Shown here: positions 52,328 through 61,595 of the stretch, one piece after another | How the letters are laid out: every line of letters begins with the position of its first letter | Position numbering within the stretch: position 1 is the stretch's first letter | DNA from: CAYXTW01 sp964452645 | GTDB lineage: Bacteria; Zixibacteria; MSB-5A5; GN15; PGXB01 | DNA length: 64,000 nucleotides | Direction of reading: 5' to 3' | Assembly: GCA_964452645.1 (NCBI GenBank) | Contig: CAYVMO010000003.1 | Coordinates: forward strand, 62,001 to 126,000 | Made by a program: the position numbers and the translations under genes | The notes under the pieces: model-generated | What the model saw: only the letters and a program-made list of their open reading frames with translations | The model's database searches: none | What the model was told of the DNA's origin: nothing

Positions 52328-53647
52328 CTATTTCCGAAAAAAAGAAAAAAGAGGTTTTTCGGTTATCACTTTAACCAACAGGTATAGTCCGACGACGGCC
52401 GTCAATATATCGGCGGCCCACATGGCAATGAACGGTGAAACATAATCCCGATCGGCCAAGTCTTCGCCGCCGATCAGAAAGCTCCAGAAGATCGTGAATA
52501 TAACCAGGGAAACTACGGCTGCCACGCCCATACCCCCGCGACGGCTCAGAATCGCCAAGGGGGCACCGATCAGGATGAAAGCGAACGACGCTGCCGGTAT
52601 GGAATATTTTTTGTATATTTCTATCATGTATTTATCGATCTGTTTTTTTTGCGCGAAAACCTGGTCGTAATTTCTTTTCAGGCGCGATGACATATTTGTC
52701 AGATCGACTTTCAGGAAAACCAGGGCCGCCGAATCGGTCAGGGTCGTGTCCCGCGGCGGTTGGAGACTGTCGGAAAAGAGCAAATTGAGCTTCTGATTGA
52801 CGCTGATTTCCGTCTGTCCGCGAAACGGCTCGATGGCCGCACGGGCTTCATGGACGACCTTTTCCATCTCACTGATTGACATCTCGCGATCGGTTTTATA
52901 GGTGGTTTCCGTCCGTATTAATTCCGAACCGACGCCGCCGACATTGATAACCTGCTTTTTAAAATCGACTCGTCGGTAATTCCCGGGATCTTTCGTATCC
53001 AGCATATGGGTTTCGCCGTCGAAAAGCGTAAATTGCACCGTCTGACCGTTGTCGATGAATTTCATCAATCCGGATTTAGCTACCGTGATTTTCGGCTGAT
53101 TCGGGTTTTTGTTGTCGGTGATTCTGATTCCCTCGACTTCAGACGTGGCCTGATTGATTTTATCAATCAGTATAATATAACCGGAAATGTCGGTAATAAA
53201 GACACCGGGGCGGAACGTCAACATCGGTCGCATGGAGCGAATATCGCCGCTCAGGACGCGCGCTTCGTGATTCAGGCGCGGGAGAACCTTATCACTGAAT
53301 TCAATCATTCCAACCGTTAAAAACAATGCCGCTATTAAAAGGGGAATTAATATTCTGATGAGATTGATGCCGGAGGATTTGATGGCGACTATTTCCGAAT
53401 CGGAGGTTAATCTTCCGAAGGCGAGTAAAGTTGCGACCAGGACCGCCATCGGCACCGACAAGGCGATCATCCAGGCCAAATTCAGGAAAATCAGTTCCAG
53501 CACCACAAAGGCCGAGATATCTTTATCGATAACCATTTCGACGATTTTAGGGATCGTTTCTAAAATCAAAAGAAAAGTGATAATAAAGACCGCGAAAAAG
53601 AAGGGCGGTATATGTTCCCGGAGAATATATCTGTTCAATATTTTCAT
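52328..53647 (-). CDS. lptF: LPS export ABC transporter permease LptF
   Basis: Second YjgP/YjgQ permease of LptBFG, about 439 residues. Start chosen at MKILNRYILREHIPP (ATG 53647), because an earlier ATG lies inside the predicted -10 element. Helices follow the LptG pattern with the coupling segment SDSEIVAIKSSGINLIRIL. The periplasmic domain (about 125-330) is longer than in E. coli, with an insert around FRGQTEISVNQKLNLLFSDS. lptG and the HAD phosphatase follow in one operon. Confidence 0.9.
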   Translation of the reverse strand: MKILNRYILREHIPPFFFAVFIITFLLILETIPKIVEMVIDKDISAFVVLELIFLNLAWMIALSVPMAVLVATLLAFGRLTSDSEIVAIKSSGINLIRILIPLLIAALFLTVGMIEFSDKVLPRLNHEARVLSGDIRSMRPMLTFRPGVFITDISGYIILIDKINQATSEVEGIRITDNKNPNQPKITVAKSGLMKFIDNGQTVQFTLFDGETHMLDTKDPGNYRRVDFKKQVINVGGVGSELIRTETTYKTDREMSISEMEKVVHEARAAIEPFRGQTEISVNQKLNLLFSDSLQPPRDTTLTDSAALVFLKVDLTNMSSRLKRNYDQVFAQKKQIDKYMIEIYKKYSIPAASFAFILIGAPLAILSRRGGMGVAAVVSLVIFTIFWSFLIGGEDLADRDYVSPFIAMWAADILTAVVGLYLLVKVITEKPLFSFFRK

Positions 53648-53669
53648 TTTCGTGACAATATAGTTTATC

Positions 53670-53675
53670 ATTATA
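53670..53675 (-). promoter_or_regulatory. -10 element ahead of lptF
   Basis: A perfect TATAAT read on the minus strand at 53675-53670, about 22 bases before the chosen lptF start. No clear -35 is seen. Confidence 0.45.
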
Positions 53676-53749
53676 CACCGGTAAAGAAAAATCGCTTTAC
53701 GACGGAGACGATTCTGATTATTATAAATAGTTAAGATCAGGGTATTTTG

Positions 53750-54682
53750 ATGATTAAAGATTTTGTCCAGAATGATACGGTAACGGTTTTTCTAACCGTG
53801 CGGAAAAAAGAGGTCAAGGAATATAACGGCAATACTTTTATTTCTTTCGAATTCGGTGATGCCTCCGGGCGGATCGGCGGGGTCTGGTGGGAGCCCGATA
53901 GTTCGGCGGTTGAAGGTATCGGGGAGGGCGCCATTATTAAGGTGAAAGGGGTGGTCGGTCTTTACCGCAACAAACCGCAGTTGAAAGTCCAGAGAATGCG
54001 CCTTGCGAATGACGATGAATATGAACTTTCGGATATGCTGCCGCATTCGAAATTTACGAAAGACGAGTTGAAATCGAAAATTATTTCGCTCAGCGAGCGC
54101 GTTGAAAACAGTTTTATAAAAAAGCTGATAAATTTATTCCGGGATGACAAAGAGTTTTTTGATGAATATCTGAGAGCGGCCGCCGGAAAATTGTGGCATC
54201 ATGCTTATATCGCCGGTCTGGCGGAGCATTCCATAAATGTGACCGAAATATGCCTGGATATGGCTGTTCGGTACGATTTTCTCGACCGCGACCTACTGAT
54301 TTTCGGCGGCCTGTTTCACGATATGGGGAAGATGTATCAGTACAAAATTACATCTTTTATTGATTACAGCGACGAAGGCCGATTGATCGGGCACATTAAT
54401 CTTGCCGACCAACTCGTGGCCGAAAAGGCAAAGCTGATTGATTCTTTCCCGCCCAAGCTGTTAATGAAAATCCGTCATTTGATATTGTCTCATCACGGGC
54501 AAATAGAGTATGCCTCACCGGTCGTGCCGCAGATTCCCGAAGCTTTCATATTGTATTACGCCGATGAAATCGATTCCAAGATGGGCGCTATCGCCAGAAT
54601 CCGCGATAAGGAACATGATGGTGACTGGTCCGAATATGTTAAACTTCTGGATCGATATTTGTACTTCGGTGAGAAAAAATAA
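53750..54682 (+). CDS. OB-fold/HD-domain nuclease, YhaM-like
   Basis: A 310-residue protein. Residues 5-85 form an OB-fold (tRNA_anti type, YNGNTFISFEFGDASGRIGG). Residues 140-300 are an HD domain with LWHHAYIAGLAEHS, FGGLFHDMGKMYQY and LILSHHGQIEYASP as metal-binding motifs. This is the architecture of the 3'-5' exoribonuclease YhaM. Start ATG at 53750 was preferred to a TTG just before. It overlaps fetA by one base, so the three plus-strand genes form an operon. Confidence 0.9.
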   Translation: MIKDFVQNDTVTVFLTVRKKEVKEYNGNTFISFEFGDASGRIGGVWWEPDSSAVEGIGEGAIIKVKGVVGLYRNKPQLKVQRMRLANDDEYELSDMLPHSKFTKDELKSKIISLSERVENSFIKKLINLFRDDKEFFDEYLRAAAGKLWHHAYIAGLAEHSINVTEICLDMAVRYDFLDRDLLIFGGLFHDMGKMYQYKITSFIDYSDEGRLIGHINLADQLVAEKAKLIDSFPPKLLMKIRHLILSHHGQIEYASPVVPQIPEAFILYYADEIDSKMGAIARIRDKEHDGDWSEYVKLLDRYLYFGEKK

Positions 54683-55419
54683 TGTCAAGATATCAGGATA
54701 TTTCCATTCTCGAAACTCGGAATCTTACCCGAGAAATCAGGAAAAATAGTCGCAGTATAAAAACGGTCGATAATATTTCTTATATTTTCCGTAAGGGCGG
54801 CGTGTACAATATCGTTGGTCCATCAGGGGCGGGAAAGTCATCGTTCCTTAGACTGCTTAACCGCCTCGACGACCCGGTCGAGGGCGAAGTCCTGTTTTAT
54901 GGAAAACCGCTGGCAACGTACGAACCAACGGTTCTTCGCAAAAAAGTCGCGATGCTTTTTCAAACGCCGTATCTTTTTCCCGGGACGGTCAAAGAAAATC
55001 TCGAATATTGTTGTCAGCTTCAACCGGATGATACGGCAGTATCTTATCTGTTGCGCGTCGGATTAAAGTCGGAATTCGCCGACAAAGATGCCGAAAACCT
55101 GTCGGTCGGTGAGAAACAAAGAGTGGCCATTGCACGTTCTCTGATTCTTGAACCGGATGTTTTGTTGCTCGATGAACCGACCTCGGCCCTGGATCCGGCC
55201 TCATCGAAAAAAATCGAGGAATTAATCCTGGCATTGTCAACCGATTTATGTCTGACGGTAGTTATGGTGACCCATCAACCGGAGCAAGCGCTGAGATTGG
55301 GCGGGGAGACGTTGCTGCTGGTTCAGGGTCGGCTGATCGAGGCGGGGGAAACGTCGGAAATACTGACCGAACCAAAAACCGAGATGGCGCGGAAATATAT
55401 TAACAAAGAACTGGAATGA
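54682..55419 (+). CDS. fetA: ABC transporter ATPase, FetA (YbbL)-like
   Basis: A 245-residue ABC ATPase. Walker A GPSGAGKSSFLRLL, signature LSVGEKQRVAIA, Walker B VLLLDEPTSALD, His-switch VTHQPEQAL. With the UPF0014 permease beside it (overlap of 4 bases), it forms the FetAB transporter, linked to iron export in E. coli. Transported ion here is inferred. Confidence 0.9.
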   Translation: MSRYQDISILETRNLTREIRKNSRSIKTVDNISYIFRKGGVYNIVGPSGAGKSSFLRLLNRLDDPVEGEVLFYGKPLATYEPTVLRKKVAMLFQTPYLFPGTVKENLEYCCQLQPDDTAVSYLLRVGLKSEFADKDAENLSVGEKQRVAIARSLILEPDVLLLDEPTSALDPASSKKIEELILALSTDLCLTVVMVTHQPEQALRLGGETLLLVQGRLIEAGETSEILTEPKTEMARKYINKELE

Positions 55420-56171
55420 TACAGACCGGTTATTTTCAGGTACTGATGGCGGTCGTGCTGGCGGCGCTGGCCTTTGCTCTCGCTCGATGGAAATCGATTC
55501 CGGTCGAAAAAGAGATCGGATTCGGGACGGTGCGTTCATTCGTGCAACTGGTGGCCGTCGGTTACGCGCTGGAATTTATTTTCGGCTCCGATTCGGTCTG
55601 GCTGGTTGTTCTGGCCGTTGCAATCATGCTCCTCGTCGGGGCCTATACCGCTGGCCAAAGAGCCGAACATTTCAAAAACGGTTTCCGAATCGCCCTGATT
55701 GCATTGACGACCGGTTCGCTGGTGACCCTGGGGCTCATGCTGGCGCTCGAGATTATCAGCGTCGAGGCACGCTATATTATCCCGCTGACCGGAATGATAA
55801 TTTCGAACGCCATGAATGCTACGGCGATTGCTTTTAATCGAATCGGCTCCGATTTAAAGGGCAATCGGCTGGCCATCGAGACGAGCCTTTCTCTCGGCAA
55901 AAGCTGGAAAGAATCGTCGAGGAGGTACTACCGCGACGCTGTCAAAGCGGGCATGATTTCGATTCTTAATTTTATGAAGACAGTCGGGATTGTCGCTTTA
56001 CCCGGCGCGATGACAGGAATGATTCTGGCCGGTGTCTCGCCGCTGGATGCGGTTCTGATACAGATAATCGTAGCATATATGCTGTTGTCATCGGTTACGA
56101 TTGCGGCGATTATTTCAGTCGAGTTATCTATCAGGCGATTTTTCAATGCCGCCGAGCAATTTGTCGTTTGA
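55416..56171 (+). CDS. fetB: FetB (YbbM, UPF0014) permease
   Basis: A 251-residue membrane protein with about seven helices and the UPF0014 motifs AIMLLVGAYTAGQRAEH, PLTGMIISNAMNATAIAFNR, SLGKSWKESSRRYYRDAV and LPGAMTGMILAGVSPLDA. Partner of the ATPase upstream. FetAB counters iron overload and oxidative stress in E. coli; here only family membership is certain. tRNA-Ser lies about 90 bases further on. Confidence 0.93.
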   Translation: MIQTGYFQVLMAVVLAALAFALARWKSIPVEKEIGFGTVRSFVQLVAVGYALEFIFGSDSVWLVVLAVAIMLLVGAYTAGQRAEHFKNGFRIALIALTTGSLVTLGLMLALEIISVEARYIIPLTGMIISNAMNATAIAFNRIGSDLKGNRLAIETSLSLGKSWKESSRRYYRDAVKAGMISILNFMKTVGIVALPGAMTGMILAGVSPLDAVLIQIIVAYMLLSSVTIAAIISVELSIRRFFNAAEQFVV

Positions 56172-56258
56172 AATCATTTACACTTGATTTTGAATCGATT
56201 TTGACTAAATTGTGAACTCTGTCCGGGCGCATGCCGTGCAGATGAATCTATTTTTGTC

Positions 56259-56347
56259 GGAGAGGTGTCCGAGTTGGCCTAAGGAGCACGCCTGGAAAGT
56301 GTGTAGGGGTTAAAAGCCCCTCCAGGGTTCGAATCCCTGCCTCTCCG
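56259..56347 (+). tRNA. tRNA-Ser (anticodon GGA)
   Basis: An 89-base tRNA. The acceptor stem is GGAGAGG/CCTCTCC, the anticodon stem CACGC/GTGTG with anticodon GGA at 56294-56296, the long class II variable arm has AGGGG/CCCCT, and the T arm is CAGGG-TTCGAAT-CCCTG. The 3' end reads G-CA, so a full CCA is not encoded. It reads UCC and UCU codons. Charged by the SerRS encoded at 28397. Confidence 0.97.
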
Positions 56348-56746
56348 CATTGAATAAATGTCGCTATTGCCTGTCCAATCAAGTGATTTTCTTTATATAC
56401 CGGAAATCCCTGCTATAACTATGTGTATTTATCTAAGTGTCTGCCCGGAGCAGCGTTATCGGCGAAATGTAATCATAAAAAAAAGAGTCTAGCGCCCAAG
56501 ATAATACTTGACAAAGAATTAAGAAGCGAGTTTATTTTAATATACGGACTATCATCAGATAGTCATCGTTTTCTTTTCGTGACGAATCTGCGTGATGCAT
56601 ACGAATTGGGTATGCCTGGGAGTTTTTAAATTATTATTGATCTTAAAAATACTAATTATCTGTCATTGGGCTATAAGAAGGTATGAATACCGATTATGGG
56701 AGTTCCTAATATAAATTTATCTTAAAAATAAAGCAATGGAGGAAGC
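56348..56746. other. Intergenic region
   Basis: About 400 bases between tRNA-Ser and a large secreted protein. A 68-codon open frame at 56423-56629 has no ribosome site and no recognisable product. Otherwise AT-rich with no clear signal except GGAGGAAGC ahead of the next gene. Confidence 0.4.
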
Positions 56747-59700
56747 GTGAACTCATCGACAATGGAAAGGCTCGGTTTTCCAATGACAAGGATCCTGTTT
56801 TTCGCGGTTCTTGTTATGGCATTTGTTCTCTCGGGTTTTTATGCTCGCGAGGCCAAAGCGGGAATGTACATTTCGCTGTCTGGCCCGGGGGCGGGAACCG
56901 GGGATACGATCTATTGCGGATTGGATGTAACCGTAAATATCCATCTGTATAATGATTGGGTCTATGACATTGAAGGAATGACCAATGGCTTTGAGCTGTA
57001 TTCGCAGGACGGAGCAACCTGGTCGATTCCCAGCCACAGTACGACCGGCGATTTTTGCAGTCATTTCGACTTACTGTGTCAAACAGACGGATTTAGTCTT
57101 ACGGGGGACGGTGCGGATACGATTGGAGTTGGTGCGGTGACTATGATATCCGACGGTCTGGCCCCCGAATATGATGGCATCATCGCGACTATAACGACTC
57201 AAGTCGGTTGCGGCGATGCTGGCAAGCACTTATGTATTGATTCGGCCTTTTACGGACTTTCCGGGGAATGGCTCTGGATTAATCAGACATACGGAACCTA
57301 TTACCCGAGCTGGACTGGCCCGCATTGCTTTTATGTGAAAGAGGTGCCGGATGAAATATGGTGGAAGGAACCGAATGGTATTTATATGCCCGATTTCGAT
57401 CAAAACCAAATGGGGTGGTCGGCTTATTGCGGCCCGACGGCAACAGCTAACTGTCTCTGGTGGTTTAACGAGCGCTTTCCCGGTTGGGGACTTATCCCGC
57501 CAATGTTTGATCCGCCACAGTTGATTGATTCTCTGGCAACGCTTATGAGTACCAATGTCCCGCCTACGGAAGGAACAAATGTCGACAGCCTGCAAAGCGG
57601 CGTGGACCAGTGGCTGGCGATTCAAAACTGCACTCAATATCTAGCCGAAACGACCGTTTATGTCCCCGATTTCGATTATTGCCGTGAGCAACTGCTCGAT
57701 TGCCAGGATGTAATCTTATTGATGGGATTCTGGGAGGTGACCGAGATAATTCCCGATCAACCGGAGCCGGGATGTTATGAAATCCACTGGCATCGGGAAG
57801 GTGGGCATTATGTAACGATGGCCGGGGTTGATACCCTCGGGGATCGGGCCGGCTTTTCCGATCCGGATAAGGATGCCGCCGAGACCTCGCTGCCATGCCC
57901 GCCGAGTCGTGTTCTGGGTCCCAATCATAATCATCCCAGCGGACATAATGATGGTGTAAGTGTCTCACACGACGTTTATGATGTATCGCGTCTTGGAATC
58001 AGTCCCGGGGGTTCTTGGGAAATAGTTAACTATTGGAATACCCCCAAGTTCACATCAGTCGATAAGTATAAGGAAGGGACGAATCCGAATCCGCGAAAAA
58101 TGAAACAGGAAGTTACTATCTGGTGTAACGATTTACCGCCCTGGATTTATGTGGGGGCTGTTGTAACGGAGGTTGAGGATGCGGTAATCATCTGTCCCAA
58201 GGCGCCGGCGCCGGATACGGTCAAATGCGAACCGCAGGGCGGAGGAAATCCCACACACCCAGATACATATTGGTACGACGTTACGCCCGGCGATTTTGGT
58301 CGTTGTGATTTTCATGTTCAGGTTGAAGATAGCGTCGCTTCGCACTATAGCAATTGGGTCGAGCCGACCGGTTGGGGCCATTCGCTTCATAAGGCAGGCG
58401 GTTCATGGTGGGTTTCCTGGTGGGATCCGGGCTGCACCAATGCCATATTTAGTACTTTCCGCTTCCAATTCGATAATTCCAATCCCGGTGTCTGGAAAGA
58501 CTGGCGCACAACCATTGACGGAAGTGATGATCCTTTTGCACAAATAATCGATTCCTCGGCCAATCATAGTTCCGAAGCCGATGGATATGGTTATCGAGTT
58601 CATGCGCCGCATTGGGATATGCCGCATTCATCATGTGGCATTAGCGTCACCATTTCCGGTCCCGGGGCCGGAACCGGAGATACTATTTTGGTCGGTCAGC
58701 CGGTTACTTTTGATATTCATTTGTACAATTGTTCCGGGTATAAAATAATGGGCATGACTCACGGTTTTGAAATATACTCACCGGAGGGAGCGACCTGGGC
58801 GGTGCCTACTTATGATACGGCCGGCGGACTCGGTGATTATTTTGATCTTGGTGTTTTTACGACCAGTGCCAGCGTGACTGGCAGCGGGGCTGATTCAATA
58901 GGGGTCGGTGGCGCGGCCGTGATGCCCGGTATTCCCAATGGCTATGACGATACTATCTTTACGATTACGACCCAGGTTGGCAGTAATGAGTCCGGAAAGC
59001 ATCTGTGCATTGACTCCGCCTATATACCGCCAAGCTGGAGTTGGCTCTGGAGTCTATCGGGAGGCCCAGGGACGGTAGTTCCGGCCTGGAACGGACCGAA
59101 ATGCTATTATATAAAAGATCCAAATGCTTCACCATGTGGGCTGAGCGCTACGATATCCGGTCCCGGAGCCGGCACGGCCGATACGATTCTAAGCGATCAG
59201 CTGGTGACATTTGACATTCATCTTCGCAACTGCACCGGCGAAAATATAATCGGCATGAGTAACGGTTTTAAGTTATACTCGTCCGATGGTGCCACCTGGG
59301 CGGTGCCGACTTATGACACCACAGGAGGTTTGGATAATTATTTTAATCTTTTTATCGGTACTTATGGAAATAGTGTTACCGGCAGCGGCGCCGATACTAT
59401 GGGATTTGCCGCTATCGATATGACCATGGGCGGTCTTCCTGACGGTTTTGATGATACCGTCTTTACGATATCGACCGTGGTTCCCGGTATGCATGTCGGA
59501 AAGCATCTTTGTATTGATTCCAGTTACTTTAGATCCGGTGGTACCTGGGTGTGGTCGTTGCAAGTTAGTGGCGCCTATACCCCGAATTGGAATGGCTCTC
59601 TGTGTTTCTATGTAAAACAGGGCCCGGTTTCACAGCGCGATACGGTTGTCTGCGAACCGCAGGGCGGTGTCAATCCGACCCATCCAGTAACTTACTGGTA

Positions 59701-60823
59701 TGATGTTACCCTTGGTGGTACGACCGGATTGTGTGATTTTCATGTCAAGGTGGAGGATGAATTTATCATATATTATTCGAATTGGGTCGAACCGACCGGC
59801 TGGACACATACATTGCATCAGGTTGGTAGTGACTGGTGGGTATCGTGGTGGAACCCGGGCTGCACCAATCCGATTATGCCCGGCAACACTTTCCGCTTCC
59901 AATTCGATAATCCTCATGAAAGTGTCTGGAATGAATGGCGGACAACCATTAGCGGCACTGATGATCCGACTGATCAGGTGGTCGATTCTGCACCTAATCA
60001 TGGCGCCGAACCGAACGGCTATGGCTATCTGGTTCATGTTCCGCATTTTGAAATGCCGGAAATCAAGGCTATCTCACTCGATGAGGTAACCAATCTATGG
60101 GAGCCTGATCAAATTCCGTCAATGGCACCTATCCGGTTTATTATGCGCTGGAAATATATGACCAATGATGGCTCTACTCTTGATGGATTTCAAAACGGAT
60201 TTAGAATCTACTCTCCTGATGGGGCTACCTGGCAGCCGATAACCTACGATACCCTGAGTCTAAATTGGATATCAATGTTTGACGGAGGTGTATTCATGAA
60301 TCCTTATAGCATAACCGGGTCTGGAGCCGATACCATCGGATTTGCCGGCGTTAGGTTGTTTGGGACCGGGATTGTGGCACCGTTTGATTCACAGGTGTAC
60401 TGGATAGAAACTTCAGTATTTCCGTCAGATACCGGCAAGCATTTGTGTATCGATTCCTGTTGGTATCCGCCTGCCATGGATTGGTTATGGGCCTCATCAA
60501 TTATGGGTGCTATTAAACCGGCCTGGGATGGTCCGCATTGTTTTGAAATCGTCTATGACAGCAGCAAATGTGACTGCGAGCCGGGTGAAATGAACGGCGA
60601 TAGTATTATCAATATTTTTGATGTAACCGGTCTGATCTCTTATCTATATCTGGAAGGTGCTCCGCCGATTCCATACGAAGTGTGCAGCGGTGATATGAAC
60701 GGCGATTGTGTCGTAAATATTTTTGATGTCACCGGCCTGATTTCCTACCTTTATCTGGAGGGTACGCCTCCGGTAAGCTGCGAGGAATGGTTGACGAATT
60801 GTGATGTCCCCCTGAGGAAATAG
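56747..60823 (+). CDS. Large modular exported protein: cysteine-peptidase-like domain, repeated modules, dockerin
   Basis: A 1358-residue protein, starting at a GTG behind GGAGGAAGC, with a signal peptide (about 15-37). Module A, a cohesin-like beta-sandwich (SLSGPGAGTGDTI ... HLCIDSA ... WNGPHCFYV), occurs four times (about 39-200, 632-788, 797-958, 1105-1268). Residues 205-440 look like a C39-type papain-fold peptidase, with Cys228 in YCGPTATAN, His353 in GGHYVTMAGVD and a following DP. Module B (CEPQGG.NPTHP.TYWYDVT ... HVPHFEMP) occurs twice (489-628, 964-1103). Two dockerin-like repeats (1278-1340) and the tail CEEWLTNCDVPLRK finish it. Function unknown. Confidence 0.88.
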   Translation: MNSSTMERLGFPMTRILFFAVLVMAFVLSGFYAREAKAGMYISLSGPGAGTGDTIYCGLDVTVNIHLYNDWVYDIEGMTNGFELYSQDGATWSIPSHSTTGDFCSHFDLLCQTDGFSLTGDGADTIGVGAVTMISDGLAPEYDGIIATITTQVGCGDAGKHLCIDSAFYGLSGEWLWINQTYGTYYPSWTGPHCFYVKEVPDEIWWKEPNGIYMPDFDQNQMGWSAYCGPTATANCLWWFNERFPGWGLIPPMFDPPQLIDSLATLMSTNVPPTEGTNVDSLQSGVDQWLAIQNCTQYLAETTVYVPDFDYCREQLLDCQDVILLMGFWEVTEIIPDQPEPGCYEIHWHREGGHYVTMAGVDTLGDRAGFSDPDKDAAETSLPCPPSRVLGPNHNHPSGHNDGVSVSHDVYDVSRLGISPGGSWEIVNYWNTPKFTSVDKYKEGTNPNPRKMKQEVTIWCNDLPPWIYVGAVVTEVEDAVIICPKAPAPDTVKCEPQGGGNPTHPDTYWYDVTPGDFGRCDFHVQVEDSVASHYSNWVEPTGWGHSLHKAGGSWWVSWWDPGCTNAIFSTFRFQFDNSNPGVWKDWRTTIDGSDDPFAQIIDSSANHSSEADGYGYRVHAPHWDMPHSSCGISVTISGPGAGTGDTILVGQPVTFDIHLYNCSGYKIMGMTHGFEIYSPEGATWAVPTYDTAGGLGDYFDLGVFTTSASVTGSGADSIGVGGAAVMPGIPNGYDDTIFTITTQVGSNESGKHLCIDSAYIPPSWSWLWSLSGGPGTVVPAWNGPKCYYIKDPNASPCGLSATISGPGAGTADTILSDQLVTFDIHLRNCTGENIIGMSNGFKLYSSDGATWAVPTYDTTGGLDNYFNLFIGTYGNSVTGSGADTMGFAAIDMTMGGLPDGFDDTVFTISTVVPGMHVGKHLCIDSSYFRSGGTWVWSLQVSGAYTPNWNGSLCFYVKQGPVSQRDTVVCEPQGGVNPTHPVTYWYDVTLGGTTGLCDFHVKVEDEFIIYYSNWVEPTGWTHTLHQVGSDWWVSWWNPGCTNPIMPGNTFRFQFDNPHESVWNEWRTTISGTDDPTDQVVDSAPNHGAEPNGYGYLVHVPHFEMPEIKAISLDEVTNLWEPDQIPSMAPIRFIMRWKYMTNDGSTLDGFQNGFRIYSPDGATWQPITYDTLSLNWISMFDGGVFMNPYSITGSGADTIGFAGVRLFGTGIVAPFDSQVYWIETSVFPSDTGKHLCIDSCWYPPAMDWLWASSIMGAIKPAWDGPHCFEIVYDSSKCDCEPGEMNGDSIINIFDVTGLISYLYLEGAPPIPYEVCSGDMNGDCVVNIFDVTGLISYLYLEGTPPVSCEEWLTNCDVPLRK

Positions 60824-60847
60824 TTGTCGATAAGAAGGCGAATGAAG

Positions 60848-60876
60848 AAGGTCCTGTTTATAAACAGGACCTTTTT
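60848..60876 (+). terminator. Rho-independent terminator after the modular protein
   Basis: A perfect palindrome: AAGGTCCTGTTTA (60848-60860) with TAAACAGGACCTT (60861-60873), followed by TTTTT. Confidence 0.88.
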
Positions 60877-60981
60877 GATTTATTTTCCAATATGTGATAT
60901 AAAAATGATTGCGTAATTATGGATTGAATGACTATATTTTTCCAATAAGACCTGTATTATTATCAAATAAAGGAGGAAATT

Positions 60982-61461
60982 ATGAGAAATCGAGTCTTGT
61001 TCCTGAGTATCGCGGTTATTCTTCTGGTGGGGGTTACCCTTATCGCCAAAGATGAAAAACCGTGGTTTGACATGAAAAACTGCGAATTCTGCAGTAACCT
61101 GTGTAAAGACCCCCATCTGCTGGAGAATATGACCTGGACTCATTATGATATTTCCAACGGATTGATGAGTATTACGACGGTCAAGCCGGAATTCAGGGAA
61201 TCATATCTGGAAGCCCAAAAAGCGATGGAGGCCCTGGGTGAAGAGATGATGGCCGGGAAACGAGAGGTCAAGATGTGTGGGATGTGCGAAAATTACGGCA
61301 AACTATTAGGGCTTGGCGCCAAAGTCGAGGTTATCCATGCCGACGAGGGCGATATTGTTTTAATGACTTCCGACAATCCCGATGTGGTAAAATTGATTCA
61401 TGAGCATGGTCAGCGCACCCGTGACGAGTTGGCTAAAATGGAGACGACGGAGAAGGAATAG
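60982..61461 (+). CDS. Small exported protein with Cys motifs
   Basis: A 159-residue protein with an N-terminal hydrophobic segment (VLFLSIAVILLVGVTLIA) and AAAGGAGGAAATT before the ATG. The mature part has NCEFCSNLC (residues 33-41) and later MCGMCENYG, two pairs that could bind metal or form disulfides. It also has an acidic helical C-terminus. Family not recognised. Separated from both neighbours. Confidence 0.75.
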   Translation: MRNRVLFLSIAVILLVGVTLIAKDEKPWFDMKNCEFCSNLCKDPHLLENMTWTHYDISNGLMSITTVKPEFRESYLEAQKAMEALGEEMMAGKREVKMCGMCENYGKLLGLGAKVEVIHADEGDIVLMTSDNPDVVKLIHEHGQRTRDELAKMETTEKE

Positions 61462-61510
61462 AAACATACGTCGGGATTTCCCAACCAGTATAATTTATCT
61501 TCTTAAATTA

Positions 61511-61539
61511 CCGAACCTGCCTGCGAATACCAGGTTCGG
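61511..61539. repeat. Hairpin between convergent genes
   Basis: CCGAACCTG (61511-61519) pairs perfectly with CAGGTTCGG (61531-61539). No U-tract, so it is more likely an intergenic palindrome than a classical terminator. Confidence 0.5.
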
Positions 61540-61595
61540 CCACAATCGAAATGAGACACGCTTGACTCTCACCTGATGTCCAGATAAAACCCGAA

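Noticed and set aside
56423..56629. A 68-codon plus-strand frame after tRNA-Ser
   Set aside because: There is no ribosome site, and the sequence resembles no family I know. It is most likely chance.
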